Shown piece by piece: positions 53,901 to 62,826 of a DNA stretch of 64,000 bases. A program made the position numbers and the translations under genes. Origin of the DNA: JAFDZW01 sp964404255 (GTDB lineage Bacteria; Bacteroidota; Ignavibacteria; Palsa-1295). The notes below the pieces were generated by a model. The model ran no database searches. It was not told where the DNA came from and saw only the letters and a program-made list of their open reading frames with translations. How positions within the stretch are numbered: the stretch's first letter is position 1; every line of letters starts with the position of its first letter. The DNA is taken from contig CAYOJJ010000017.1 of NCBI GenBank assembly GCA_964404255.1, positions 1-64,000 on the forward strand, written 5' to 3'.

Positions 53901-54193
53901 TATTAAAAGGCTCATTTACCGGCCCATCAATAGTGAAATCAAAGGAGGGCGAAGATGGCTTTGCTTATATTGATGGCCCGAATATAGAAGTAATTCTTCC
54001 GCGAACGGATGGAACGCAGTTTGATGCTATCTTATATGATCTACTCGGAAAGGAAGTAAGTCATTGGAATCAAGCACCCATCGAAAGTAAATTACATCTA
54101 TTGCTACCTGACTTGCCGACTGGAATATACATCCTTGTGGTCTATTCCGGCTATGAGCAGTATCGCTATAAGGTGCAGCTTTTGAAAAATTGA
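50936..54193 (+). CDS. giant secreted IgGFc-binding-domain protein with T9SS sorting domain
   Basis: A 1085-residue exported protein. Signal peptide KKILLLLLFILNTSGLWA|Q. Residues 30-400 are an IgGFc-binding (FCGBP-like) N-terminal domain: GREYFIGLIPPSFNYY, APATVEFFSKGACAGGSYLA, YVVMSYHDNPGG, and PIAVLAGHENALSD. The domain is paralogous to that of the next gene. Around 745-900 there is an ASH/HYDIN-like choice-of-anchor domain (CKTISFTNTGTAPVVIRSL and LNPGGILTVTCCFHPGEL). The C-terminal 80 residues form a T9SS sorting domain (DAILYDLLGKEVSHWN, LPTGIYILVVYSG). It should be exposed on the cell surface by type IX secretion. Ligand unknown; the IgGFc name is historical. Confidence 0.85.
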   Translation: MKKILLLLLFILNTSGLWAQHIGIPSQGREYFIGLIPPSFNYYTTPDILAYYGKYIFISSPNATVVKISYYDSDGHESIPDTFTVAANTSIQIPLQLPVPKTQPKGDTIEFTSCHVVCSAPATVEFFSKGACAGGSYLALPVQCWGQNYVVMSYHDNPGGVGGILTHENSSGACEILGAYDNTLVTVTPVSTTRGGHPGLFCGKNAGGGSASKAYTILLKRGQTYTIYSAGLDPGCDLSGSTITSTKPIAVLAGHENALSDSGSVGFTVEERNYMIEQLLPVEMWDTTGYLSIPMFDAKGGIGGEGDEYKLFYGGGGSTGLGKPTASIISDPGAFQFSISPYQFPVPSFVTETPRHSFSLQSAQFAEMQYDQRMQASTGIAPAPEMMSVVPFSRWLTSYSIFIPGDTLYTSQGHFVGVICRNVDYQKDSILILVDGGKAAPIRKSGLSQQKQFSMPDYPAYIGVVLKIPGNTSLQFKSITFGDDNMQYEPFMVYSYGFQSFNPSKPVGSFDGKDFFYEYAHPAGCSYINPSIDTSNLSASVQALCNGWRICVNSTTLKGNGIRYVELLNYPFLIHTGRDQHITHSGYNIEIDRSIDPLQKGDIILPGTDSSFCFTVYRKNALDTSHLAVAIYDNAGNEIIVEASTLGIFSDAANGDLHNQNANTYYFTATPKDSTHCGILTLRSADKTNTIFTTIDSIYLKSGNSGISISATLPQLPFTLNTNSSFAIPLCIHADGSLQYSDTLIIVTSCGFVRKIGLTAQGLYARLSVADASYGEVLVDNTLCKTISFTNTGTAPVVIRSLSLSDTTNFWIANINQSLPATLNPGGILTVTCCFHPGELKEYSAVLSVSTDLSSDDLQISKIISALEGKGGKVTLSWIPTEADFILDSSAIGDSFKVLVLKNTSAFAATVTHVNIIGKDSEEFNIISTQNGRVDNYNLPAHDSNWYKLVFQPDLTKPSPATFAERIATLRCQYFAIPAENLLDTTDALLKGSFTGPSIVKSKEGEDGFAYIDGPNIEVILPRTDGTQFDAILYDLLGKEVSHWNQAPIESKLHLLLPDLPTGIYILVVYSGYEQYRYKVQLLKN

Positions 54194-54363
54194 TTTATTC
54201 GAGTGAAATACAGTTTTCAGAAGCTGTCTAAAATGACAATCTGGAATTGATCGTAGTTCTTTAGAAATCCACACGTAGTCAGAAATATAGATAATATGGT
54301 TATTAATAGGCTACAGAATATACTTTCTAAGAAAACATTGTAACCTCTCGCAGTTTCGGGTGT

Positions 54364-54391
54364 CAATTGCTATGAAGATTCATAGTAATTG
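54364..54391. repeat. Near-perfect inverted repeat upstream of the second giant gene
   Basis: CAATTGCTATGAA (54364-54376) and TTCATAGTAATTG (54379-54391) are complementary over 13 bases with a single G-T position, around a 2-base spacer. It is eight bases upstream of the start codon at 54399. It could act as an operator, or fold in the mRNA and hide the start. Confidence 0.5.
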
Positions 54392-54398
54392 ATGTCCG

Positions 54399-57272
54399 AT
54401 GAAATACCTTGTGTGGTGTAGCTTTTTGGTCCTTACGTTTACTCGGTGTTTTGGACAAGGAATTTCAAGTGACGGGCGAGACTACTATGTTGGCATAGTA
54501 TCTCCGGTATTAAATACCCAGCCACTATTATCCAATATCTATGCTCGCAGTTACTTTCAGGGATCTATTCTTATTTCTGCTATAGCGAAGACAGAAGTCC
54601 GGGTATCATGGTTTACAGCTCTTGGTCAGGAAAGTGAACCCGCAGTATATCATGTCGCGGCCTTTAACTCAAAACAGATTGATATAAGAGATATATTATT
54701 TCAATCGGCCGATAATATTCCTGCAATAGACGAGCACGTAGTCCTTCATGTTGTTTCTACCACGCCAATAACCTTAACTGCTCTTACCGGCGGTATCTGT
54801 TCCGGCGGGTCGTATCTCTGCCTGCCCCGGCAATGTCTTGGAAAACACTATGTTGCGATCTCCTACCACGATAATCCGTCCGGTATTGGCGGCGTATTTA
54901 ATTATGAACCCAGCGCGGGTTTCTGTATGGTTATTGCCACAGAAGATGAGACTCACGTTGCCATTACTCCCTCTGTAACTACTGCCGAGGGTTTGCAGGG
55001 TGTTCGCTGCGGCGATGGTGCCGATGGGCAGGAGCATCCTGTCGATATCCTGCTCAATCGGGGGCAAAGTTATTTTATTAAATCGAATGGTACCGATGGT
55101 AGTTGCGATCTGACGGGCACAGTGATCTCCGCTAATAAATATGTGGCTGTATTAGGGGGCCATGAGAATGCTTATATCGACAATAGCGATATTGGGGATT
55201 ACGTCCTTGAAGAACGTGATTTCATGATCGAGCAGATGATGCCGGTTGAATGCTGGGATTATGAGGGATATTACACGATTCCTTTTTTCAGACAAACCGG
55301 TAAAGCCGATAATACACCGGATGAAGTACATTTTATTAATGATGGTTCTTCAAATAATAGTATAAATATCCAAACCGGATATGAGCAATCAAGCTCAGTT
55401 ATGACGAGTCCATTTCAACAGCCAGTAACAAGTGTTACAGAGTATGTGCCACTTTCGCTTTCGAGTAACGAAAAAAAACTATTTGCCGTAATGCAATATG
55501 CCTCTCGCTCGCAAGATGATAACCATGTGTCTCCTGCGCCAAGTATGATGAGTATTATTCCACGTTCATGCTGGAAAAATAGCTATCGCCTGTCAGTACC
55601 ACAGCCGCCTCAGGGTATATATAGTGTCAGTTATGTAACGTTTATTATCGACGCTGGAGCAGCGGATGATGAAATTATTGTTTCGCATAATGGCGGGCAA
55701 CCCATACCCCTTTCTGAATCGGGATTGCTTCCGAAACAAAGAATCAATATCCCTTTTGGATATATACCTTCAATAGTAACTTGTGAATTGCCACCCGGGG
55801 AATATTATTTTTCTGACAACAGATATGACTATACGAGAAAAAGCCCCGCTCTATTTATGGCATATAGCTACTCTTACAAGGCCGTTAACACTGTACCGGG
55901 CAATCCGCTGTTATCGCCAACAGATGCATTTTATTCTACTGCCAATCCGGCAGGTATGGCTTATGTAGATCGGCACAGCCCGTATGTCCCTCGCGAATAT
56001 TTGAGCGATTATTATCACTTTGGGTCTTATAATATCGTCGATAGATGCGATTATTGGGATATAGAAGTTTCATCGCCTTCCGGTGAAAATATCAGATATA
56101 TAGAGCTATCGGCAGGATCAGTGACACTCTATCAAGATCGCTATCGCGTAGTAACCACTAAAAATGTCGAACTCTATGATGAAAAGGGAATAAAATTAAA
56201 TAATGAGCTTATTTGTGACGGTTCACAATCTACGGTAAAATTGAAAATTAAAAAATTGTCGTCGGGAGATAGCAATTCAGCGGTAATAGCTATTTATGAT
56301 ATTTATGGCAATGGAGGATTATTGCCCATTTTTGGGAAAGCTACTATTAATACTTCATCCTTCAAGGGTTTAATAAAGCAAGACAGTACTCATTTTACTA
56401 TTTTACCAACAGGTGTTCATCAATCGCATTCAGGGACGCTCTCTTTTAGTTTTGAAGGTGGCTACCGATTAAAAGGGAATATCCGTCGGGCATATATAAA
56501 AGGAGATACCTCTGTTATTCATGTTATTCAAGACTCCTCAATTCTTCCCGTTAACGATAGCGATCAATCCAATGCGTCGATTACTCTTCACTTTACTCCG
56601 GTCGGCACATTGACTTATATCGATACATTAGTTCTTATTAGCGATTGTCCCGAGCCTACGTATTATTATATTCAAGGAAAAGGAGAATGGCCACGTCAAT
56701 CGCTGACTGATTGTTCCTTCGGATCGGCTACGGTAAAGAGTACCATTGAGTCGGAATGCAGCATTAAAAATACCGGTAATATTCCATTTAAGATCGAACA
56801 GGTGACTCTCAGTGATGAAGCAAATTTTAAGATCGATCCACATTATAATACACAGTTACCGATCACGCTTGAGCCAGGGGAGGAATCGGTTATTCGGGTC
56901 AAGTTCACGCCTGTTACTGCCGGCTTTACTTCGGCTCTTATACTATGGCAAACTGATATTCCAACCGACGATCCATTTATATCGAGATCATTTTCGATTC
57001 TTACTGGGGAAGGAACAGCAATTGAAAATAGAGTTTCAAAACCCATCCTCTCTGACCCAACAGTTGAATGTATAAATAATAGACTTATTGTTACATCGGC
57101 AAATGAAAGCATCCAGGAAGTATCATTATATGATATAGCCGGCAGAGAAGTATTAAGCTCAGTTGGGGGCGCCGATAGAATGCAGCTTTCACTGGAAGGA
57201 TTATCCCATGGAATCTACACGGCTAAAATCATCACCATTTCCGGCAATTATACCAAGGTAATAAATTATTGA
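54399..57272 (+). CDS. secreted IgGFc-binding-domain protein with T9SS sorting domain (paralogue)
   Basis: A 957-residue paralogue of the upstream gene, in the same order of parts. Signal peptide KYLVWCSFLVLTFTRCFG|Q, then the IgGFc-binding-like domain (GRDYYVGIVSPVLN, GGICSGGSYLCLPRQCLG, YVAISYHDNPSG, YVAVLGGHENAYID). An ASH/HYDIN-like domain follows near 770-880 (STIESECSIKNTGNIPFK, LEPGEESVIRVKFTPV). The C-terminal T9SS sorting domain reads EVSLYDIAGREVLSSVGG, then LSHGIYTAKIITISG. The two genes are separated by 205 bases with a large inverted repeat near the start. It probably arose by tandem duplication and works in the same surface process. Confidence 0.85.
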   Translation: MKYLVWCSFLVLTFTRCFGQGISSDGRDYYVGIVSPVLNTQPLLSNIYARSYFQGSILISAIAKTEVRVSWFTALGQESEPAVYHVAAFNSKQIDIRDILFQSADNIPAIDEHVVLHVVSTTPITLTALTGGICSGGSYLCLPRQCLGKHYVAISYHDNPSGIGGVFNYEPSAGFCMVIATEDETHVAITPSVTTAEGLQGVRCGDGADGQEHPVDILLNRGQSYFIKSNGTDGSCDLTGTVISANKYVAVLGGHENAYIDNSDIGDYVLEERDFMIEQMMPVECWDYEGYYTIPFFRQTGKADNTPDEVHFINDGSSNNSINIQTGYEQSSSVMTSPFQQPVTSVTEYVPLSLSSNEKKLFAVMQYASRSQDDNHVSPAPSMMSIIPRSCWKNSYRLSVPQPPQGIYSVSYVTFIIDAGAADDEIIVSHNGGQPIPLSESGLLPKQRINIPFGYIPSIVTCELPPGEYYFSDNRYDYTRKSPALFMAYSYSYKAVNTVPGNPLLSPTDAFYSTANPAGMAYVDRHSPYVPREYLSDYYHFGSYNIVDRCDYWDIEVSSPSGENIRYIELSAGSVTLYQDRYRVVTTKNVELYDEKGIKLNNELICDGSQSTVKLKIKKLSSGDSNSAVIAIYDIYGNGGLLPIFGKATINTSSFKGLIKQDSTHFTILPTGVHQSHSGTLSFSFEGGYRLKGNIRRAYIKGDTSVIHVIQDSSILPVNDSDQSNASITLHFTPVGTLTYIDTLVLISDCPEPTYYYIQGKGEWPRQSLTDCSFGSATVKSTIESECSIKNTGNIPFKIEQVTLSDEANFKIDPHYNTQLPITLEPGEESVIRVKFTPVTAGFTSALILWQTDIPTDDPFISRSFSILTGEGTAIENRVSKPILSDPTVECINNRLIVTSANESIQEVSLYDIAGREVLSSVGGADRMQLSLEGLSHGIYTAKIITISGNYTKVINY

Positions 57273-57369
57273 GATATTGAGATTTAGCGCAGCTTATCAG
57301 CTTTAGGAGCGTTTCAGACGTCTTTGCTGTTTGCATTAAGCTATAATGAAATTGACCCAAGGAAAGTAG

Positions 57370-59172
57370 ATGTCGCTCGAGCAAATACGCAATTTTTGCA
57401 TTATTGCGCATATCGATCATGGAAAAAGCACGTTAGCCGATAAGCTATTGCTACAGACCAAGACGATCGCGCAGCGCGAAATGCAATACAATCAGGTTCT
57501 CGACGATATGGATCTCGAGCAGGAGCGTGGTATTACCATTAAGCTCCACGCTATTACGATGAAGTACCAGGCCCCGGATGGAAAAGAGTACACCTATAAT
57601 ATGGTGGATACCCCGGGTCATGTGGATTTTAGTTACGAAGTTTCCCGCTCACTCGCCGCCTGCGAAGGAGCCTTACTCGTCGTCGATGCTACTCAGGGTA
57701 TCGAAGCTCAGACGATCACTAATCTATTTCTTGCTATCGATGCCGGTCTCGAGATCATACCGGTATTGAATAAGGTCGATCTGCAATCGGCAATGATCGA
57801 TGAGGTCAGCCAGCAGATCATCGAGCTCATCGGCTGTAAAAAAGAAGAGATCCTGCTTGCCAGTGCTAAGGCCGGTATCGGTATCGATGAAATTCTCGAA
57901 GCGATCCGTCTTCGTATTCCGGCTCCGAAAGGGAAGACCGATGACAAGCTCCGTGGTCTGATCTTCGATTCCAAGTTCGATAGCTATCGCGGTGCGATCG
58001 TTTATTTGCGCGTTTTCGATGGCACGATCAATGAAGGTGATGATATCATCTTCATGTCGAATAAAGCCCGCTATCGTGTTGAAGAAATTGGCACTTTAAA
58101 GCTTGGTCGTGAACCAAAGAAGTCTCTTGCGGCTGGAGAAGTAGGTTATCTTATTGCGGGCGTCAAGAATGTAAAAGATACGCGTGTCGGTGATACTATC
58201 ACCACTTACCGCGACGGCGCTACCGAGCCGATCTCGGGCTTTAAAGAAGCAAAGTCGATGGTCTTTGCCGGTATCTATCCTCAGAATGCGGAAGCGTTCA
58301 GCGAACTTCGTGACTCGCTCGATAAACTGGCGCTTAACGATTCCTCGCTCGTCTATGAGCCAGAAACCTCTATTGCCCTTGGCTTTGGTTTCCGTTGCGG
58401 CTTCCTTGGGCTGCTACACATGGAAATCGTGCAGGAGCGTCTGGAGCGCGAGTTCAATCAGAGCATCGTTACTACGGTACCGAACGTAGAATATTTGGTA
58501 ACGACGACAGCGAATGAAGTGCTGAAGGTCGATAATCCTTCTTCTATGCCGCCTCCGGGCAAGATCGAATACATCGAAGAGCCCTATGTAAAGGCGCAGA
58601 TCATCGTGCCGTCGGAGTATGTCGGTGGTATTATGACCCTTGCAACCGAGCGCCGTGCCATTTATAAAACAACCCAATATCTCGATTCGACCCGAGCCGA
58701 TATTCACTATGAATTTCCGCTCTCCGAGATCATCTTCGATTTTTACGATAAGCTGAAGTCTATTTCGCGCGGCTATGCTTCTCTCGATTATGAATTTCTC
58801 GAATATCGTCAATCCGATCTGGTGAAGCTCGATATTATGCTGAATGGTGACCCGGTCGATGCATTTAGCACGATCGTTCACCGCGATAAAGCATTCGAGT
58901 GGGGCAAGAAATTGTGCACGAAACTTCGGGAGTTAATTCCACGTCACATGTTCGAAGTTGCGATCCAGGCGGCTATCGGACAAAAAGTTATTGCCCGCGA
59001 GACCGTCAAGGCGATGCGTAAAGACGTGACGGCTAAGTGTTACGGTGGCGATATCTCCCGTAAACGTAAGCTCTTGGAAAAACAGAAGGAAGGTAAGAAG
59101 CGAATGAAGCAGGTCGGCAGGATCGAAGTGCCTCAGGAAGCATTCCTTGCCATTCTTCAGATCTCGGATTAA
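57370..59172 (+). CDS. lepA: elongation factor 4 (LepA)
   Basis: A 600-residue translational GTPase that acts on stalled or mistranslocated ribosomes. G motifs: IAHIDHGKSTLADKLL (G1), ERGITIKLHA (G2), VDTPGHVDFSYE (G3) and PVLNKVDLQSA (G4). The LepA-specific C-terminal domain is shown by YGGDISRKRKLLEKQKEGKK and MKQVGRIEVPQEAFLAIL. An AAGGAA stretch lies just upstream of the ATG, one of the few clear Shine-Dalgarno-like sites in the window. It precedes the signal peptidase genes, a common arrangement. Confidence 0.97.
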   Translation: MSLEQIRNFCIIAHIDHGKSTLADKLLLQTKTIAQREMQYNQVLDDMDLEQERGITIKLHAITMKYQAPDGKEYTYNMVDTPGHVDFSYEVSRSLAACEGALLVVDATQGIEAQTITNLFLAIDAGLEIIPVLNKVDLQSAMIDEVSQQIIELIGCKKEEILLASAKAGIGIDEILEAIRLRIPAPKGKTDDKLRGLIFDSKFDSYRGAIVYLRVFDGTINEGDDIIFMSNKARYRVEEIGTLKLGREPKKSLAAGEVGYLIAGVKNVKDTRVGDTITTYRDGATEPISGFKEAKSMVFAGIYPQNAEAFSELRDSLDKLALNDSSLVYEPETSIALGFGFRCGFLGLLHMEIVQERLEREFNQSIVTTVPNVEYLVTTTANEVLKVDNPSSMPPPGKIEYIEEPYVKAQIIVPSEYVGGIMTLATERRAIYKTTQYLDSTRADIHYEFPLSEIIFDFYDKLKSISRGYASLDYEFLEYRQSDLVKLDIMLNGDPVDAFSTIVHRDKAFEWGKKLCTKLRELIPRHMFEVAIQAAIGQKVIARETVKAMRKDVTAKCYGGDISRKRKLLEKQKEGKKRMKQVGRIEVPQEAFLAILQISD

Positions 59173-59246
59173 CCGTATTTTCCTAATGTCTTAGATGATA
59201 TGATCGCCGGTCGCAGCCAGTTACAGGATCATATTCAATCACCGAC

Positions 59247-60167
59247 ATGACTAAAAAGACACCATCAAAATCCAGCACTAAAGCTAAACAAGGATTCTGG
59301 CAATCGCTTGTTGTCGTTCTTATTATCGTTACAGCGATTCGCTCCTTTGCATTCGAAGCCTTTCATATCCCGAGCGGCTCGATGAAAAATACGCTGCTTG
59401 TTGGCGATTTTCTGTTCGTCAATAAACTGGCTTATGGAATTCACACACCGAAATATATTCCATTCACAAATATCCCCATTCCTCATACCGGATTTAACTA
59501 TCGCGATATTCAACGTGGGGATGTAGTGGTATTCGAATATCCGGGTGACCGTGATCTCGTCAAACCACGGGAGAAAAACGTCAATTATATTAAGCGCTGT
59601 GTAGCAGTAGCCGGGGATGTAGTTGAGATCAAAGACAAACAATTATATGTCAATGGGGTAGCTGAAGCAAATCCCCCAGAGATGCGATATAATTTTCCTG
59701 TAGTGCCTAAAGGAGTAGCCGAGCAATCGATGTTTCCGAAGGGGACTTCCTGGAATCACGATAATTATGGCCCGCTTCATATTCCTAAAAAAGGAGATAT
59801 ACTGCCAATCTCTGCGGAAAATATAGAAGCCTGGAGCGTGTTTATCCAGCGCGAAGGACATGATGTTTCTTCCACTGCTTCCGGAAGTGTTCTTATCGAT
59901 GGAAAACCTGCAATGAGTTATACCGTTCAGCGGGATTACTTATGGATGATGGGAGATAACCGCGACGATTCCGAAGATTCGCGTTGCTGGGGATTTTGCC
60001 CGGTGGAGAATGTTATCGGCTCTTCGATGTTTGTATATTGGTCGTGGTACAACCCGCCGAATATGCAGGGCAGGAATTTGAATCAGGAAACCAACGACGG
60101 TTACGATCCGGAAGAATCGCAGAATATCCATATCAGGTGGAGCCGTTTCTTCCGATCGGCTCAGTAA
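59247..60167 (+). CDS. lepB: signal peptidase I, first copy
   Basis: A 306-residue inner-membrane protease that removes signal peptides from exported proteins. A lysine-rich N-terminus, then one membrane helix (SLVVVLIIVTAIRSFAFEAF), then box B HIPSGSMKNTLLVGDFLFV with the catalytic S45, VVFEYPGDRD, and the general base lysine K116 in NVNYIKRCVAVAGD. The C-terminal GDNRDDSEDSR is box E. It follows lepA and precedes a close paralogue by 18 bases. Longer than the minimal enzyme because of an insert between boxes D and E. Confidence 0.95.
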   Translation: MTKKTPSKSSTKAKQGFWQSLVVVLIIVTAIRSFAFEAFHIPSGSMKNTLLVGDFLFVNKLAYGIHTPKYIPFTNIPIPHTGFNYRDIQRGDVVVFEYPGDRDLVKPREKNVNYIKRCVAVAGDVVEIKDKQLYVNGVAEANPPEMRYNFPVVPKGVAEQSMFPKGTSWNHDNYGPLHIPKKGDILPISAENIEAWSVFIQREGHDVSSTASGSVLIDGKPAMSYTVQRDYLWMMGDNRDDSEDSRCWGFCPVENVIGSSMFVYWSWYNPPNMQGRNLNQETNDGYDPEESQNIHIRWSRFFRSAQ

Positions 60168-60185
60168 TTATAATCACTTAACCGA

Positions 60186-61094
60186 ATGCCATTACCGAAG
60201 CCAAAGAAGAAAAAAGAAAGTTTTTGGAGATCGCTTATAGTCGCAGGGCTGATCGCATTAGCCCTGCGATCGTTTTTGGTAGAGGCGTTCCGAATTCCTA
60301 CAGGCTCGATGAAGAATACGCTGCTTGTCGGCGATTTTCTTTTTGTCAATAAATTAGCCTACGGGTTTCATACTCCCAAATATTTGCCATTCACGAATGT
60401 ACCGATCCCGCATTTCGGGTTCGATTACCGTGATGTGCATCGCGGCGATGTAGTCGTATTCGAATATCCCGGTGATCGCGATCTGGTAGAAGCACGCGAG
60501 AAGAATGTTAATTACATTAAGCGCTGTATTGCGGTGGCAGGGGATACCGTCGAACTTCGGGCTAAGCAAGTCTATATTAATGGCAAGGCGATGGAGAACC
60601 CCACTGAATTCAGATATAACTTTCCATCGTTGCCGAAAGGCCATCCGGAAGAGGGAATCTTCCCGCGTGGAAATTCTACCTGGAATCATGATTGGTATGG
60701 CCCTATCAGAATTCCTAAAAAAGGAGATGTGATACCGCTTAATGCACAAAATATCGATTCCTGGATGGTCTTCATCGAACGTGAAAATCATAAGGTATTT
60801 TGCGGAGCCGATGGCTCAATCACAATCGATGGCAAACCGGCCACCAGTTATACCGTCGAGCGCAACTATCTGTGGATGATGGGCGATAACCGCGATGATT
60901 CCGCCGATTCCCGTTACTGGGGTTTTTGTCCGGTTGATAACGTCGTTGGTAATGCGCTCTTTATTTATTGGTCCTGGTATAATCCGCCGGGAAAAAATTC
61001 AGATGGATCCATCAATACCGGCGATGGCTATGATGTGGAAGAATCGCAGAATCTTCATGTCCGCTGGAATAGAATTTTCAGGGGAGCCAATTGA
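60186..61094 (+). CDS. lepB: signal peptidase I, second copy
   Basis: A 302-residue signal peptidase I, close paralogue of the gene immediately upstream. The catalytic Ser is in RIPTGSMKNTLLVGDFLFV (S41) and the Lys in NVNYIKRCIAVAGD. Box E is GDNRDDSADSRYWG. The N-terminal helix (SLIVAGLIALALRSFLVEAF) differs in sequence from copy one, while the periplasmic part is closely similar. It overlaps the hemW gene by four bases (TTGA). Tandem copies may have split substrate preference or simply raise dosage. Confidence 0.95.
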   Translation: MPLPKPKKKKESFWRSLIVAGLIALALRSFLVEAFRIPTGSMKNTLLVGDFLFVNKLAYGFHTPKYLPFTNVPIPHFGFDYRDVHRGDVVVFEYPGDRDLVEAREKNVNYIKRCIAVAGDTVELRAKQVYINGKAMENPTEFRYNFPSLPKGHPEEGIFPRGNSTWNHDWYGPIRIPKKGDVIPLNAQNIDSWMVFIERENHKVFCGADGSITIDGKPATSYTVERNYLWMMGDNRDDSADSRYWGFCPVDNVVGNALFIYWSWYNPPGKNSDGSINTGDGYDVEESQNLHVRWNRIFRGAN

Positions 61095-62248
61095 CCACTA
61101 CCGGTTCTAAGAGTAACGGGCTTTCATTATACCTCCATATACCGTTTTGCGAGCGTAAGTGTGTGTATTGCGACTTCTATTCGATAGAAGACCAGTCCGC
61201 ACAATCCCGCTTCGTAGATGCATTAATAAGAGAAATTCATTTGAAGGCTGCCGGCTATGCTGACCTTCAGGGAGCAAGGATTTCAACCATTTTTCTGGGA
61301 GGCGGTACACCTTCGCTCCTTACCCCGAGTGAATTCGCTTCTATAGTCACAGCATTAAAAAGTGAGTTCGATCTATCGACCGTTACAGAATTTACAATCG
61401 AATGTAACCCCGGTACCATTACGGAAGAAAAACTGGTGGCCTACAAGTCGCAGGGAGCTAACCGCTTGAGCTTCGGGGTACAATCATTCCATGCCGATGA
61501 GTTAGAATGGCTCAGCCGTATTCATAGTGCAAGCGATGCCAAGGAAGCAGTGAAGATCGCCAGAAAAGCTGGCTTCGATAATGTGAATATCGATCTGATG
61601 TTCGCCTTACCCGGGCAAACGAAAGATAAATTGGCATACTCCATTGATGAAGCCATAGGCCTCGATACCGAGCATATCAGCGCCTATAATCTCACGGTCG
61701 AAGAGGGGACACCGCTTAACCGGATGGTGAAATTAAAACAGGTACATGAGCTCGGAGTTGATGAAGCATCAGAGCTATACACGTATACACAGGAGCGGTT
61801 GAAGGCGGCCGGCTTTGCGCAGTATGAGATTTCGAATTATTCGAAGAGTCCCTCGCTTCGCTGCGAACATAACCTTCGCTACTGGGATGGATATAGCAAC
61901 TATGTATCATTCGGCCCCTCAGCTCATGAATTTTATAATGGAGTCCGTGCCTGGAATCTCTCATCACTCGATCGGTATCTTGAGCGTCTTGATTCAGATA
62001 ACCTTCCGATCAATAACTCGGAAACACCTTCACTGAGTGAGCGTCGGACAGAAATTATTTTTTGTGGCTTACGGGCGGCGGGAATAGATAGGGAAATCTT
62101 TAAAAGGACATTTAATGAGGATATAGCTTCTCATCCAAAAATATCTGAACTGATCGATGACGGATTGATAACGCTTTCTGATTCTACCGTCAGGCTGACT
62201 TCAAAAGGATACCGATTTTGTGATGCCGTTGTTGTAGCGTTATTATAA
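61091..62248 (+). CDS. hemW: HemW-type radical SAM haem chaperone
   Basis: A 385-residue radical SAM protein starting at a TTG that overlaps the lepB stop. The [4Fe-4S] motif is CxxxCxxC in HIPFCERKCVYCDFYS (C20, C24, C27). Then FLGGGTPSLLTPSE, LSFGVQSFHADEL and SAYNLTVEEGTPL match the HemN/HemW family. It is shorter than true coproporphyrinogen oxidase HemN and keeps the C-terminal HemW domain, so it is more likely a haem carrier than an oxidase. It is the last gene of the lepA-lepB-lepB-hemW unit. Confidence 0.92.
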   Translation: MTTTGSKSNGLSLYLHIPFCERKCVYCDFYSIEDQSAQSRFVDALIREIHLKAAGYADLQGARISTIFLGGGTPSLLTPSEFASIVTALKSEFDLSTVTEFTIECNPGTITEEKLVAYKSQGANRLSFGVQSFHADELEWLSRIHSASDAKEAVKIARKAGFDNVNIDLMFALPGQTKDKLAYSIDEAIGLDTEHISAYNLTVEEGTPLNRMVKLKQVHELGVDEASELYTYTQERLKAAGFAQYEISNYSKSPSLRCEHNLRYWDGYSNYVSFGPSAHEFYNGVRAWNLSSLDRYLERLDSDNLPINNSETPSLSERRTEIIFCGLRAAGIDREIFKRTFNEDIASHPKISELIDDGLITLSDSTVRLTSKGYRFCDAVVVALL

Positions 62249-62277
62249 AAAAGGCAGTCTAAACAGACTGCCTTTTT
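62245..62277. terminator. Strong bidirectional terminator
   Basis: AAAAAGGCAGTCT-AAAC-AGACTGCCTTTTT (62248-62277), a perfect 13-bp stem counting the A/T flanks. It lies between hemW and the convergent marR-type gene. Confidence 0.92.
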
Positions 62278-62303
62278 AGTTAGAATTTTTTATAGGCCCT
62301 ATG

Positions 62304-62789
62304 CTATCCCCGCATTTTATCGAGCAGCATATTCATGGTCTTTGCTTCTTCGAGCGTTACATGCTCAAGAAGTTGATTCCAGCCATTGGTTTGTTCGTCT
62401 ATTTTGGCTAAGAGGTCCTGGCCCTTTTGGGTTATTACTACATCAACCTGGCGTCTATCCTGAGGGCATTGCTGGCGTTCGACAAGCCCTTTTTTGAATA
62501 GTTTATCGACGAGACGGGAGGCATTGGACATCTTATCTAGCATTCTTTCAGTAATAAGATTGATCGTTGCCGGATTCGGATGTTGCCCGCGAAGTATGCG
62601 AAGAACGTTGAATTGCTGAGGGGTGAGCTTGTAGGGTTTAAGGTCCTGCGTTACGATTCTGGTAAGCCAGTTTGTAGTATAAGAGAGATTGACCCCAAGC
62701 TTATGATATTCGTTTTGGAATTTCGATTGCTTTATTTCGTCTTCAATCTTCATAAATGGATAATTATACGTATCGACATTTAATGTCAT
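62304..62789 (-). CDS. MarR family transcriptional regulator
   Basis: A 161-residue winged-helix regulator. Core: LTRIVTQDLKPYKLTPQQFN, then the recognition region ITERMLDKMSNASRLVDKLF, and the wing KKGLVERQQCPQDRRQVDVV. The C-terminal helix is for dimerisation. It starts at an ATG at 62789; an internal ATG at 62753 is an alternative. A TATCTTTG box lies upstream at 62819-62826. The divergent neighbour is a DUF2723 gene, which it might control. No ligand can be predicted. Confidence 0.9.
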   Translation of the reverse strand: MTLNVDTYNYPFMKIEDEIKQSKFQNEYHKLGVNLSYTTNWLTRIVTQDLKPYKLTPQQFNVLRILRGQHPNPATINLITERMLDKMSNASRLVDKLFKKGLVERQQCPQDRRQVDVVITQKGQDLLAKIDEQTNGWNQLLEHVTLEEAKTMNMLLDKMRG

Positions 62790-62818
62790 TACATATAAAT
62801 CATTGTTTATCTTTCAGG

Positions 62819-62826
62819 CAAAGATA
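62819..62826 (-). promoter_or_regulatory. -7 box upstream of the marR-type gene
   Basis: TATCTTTG on the minus strand fits TAnnTTTG; 29 bases before the ATG at 62789. No -33 TTG at standard spacing. Confidence 0.45.
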
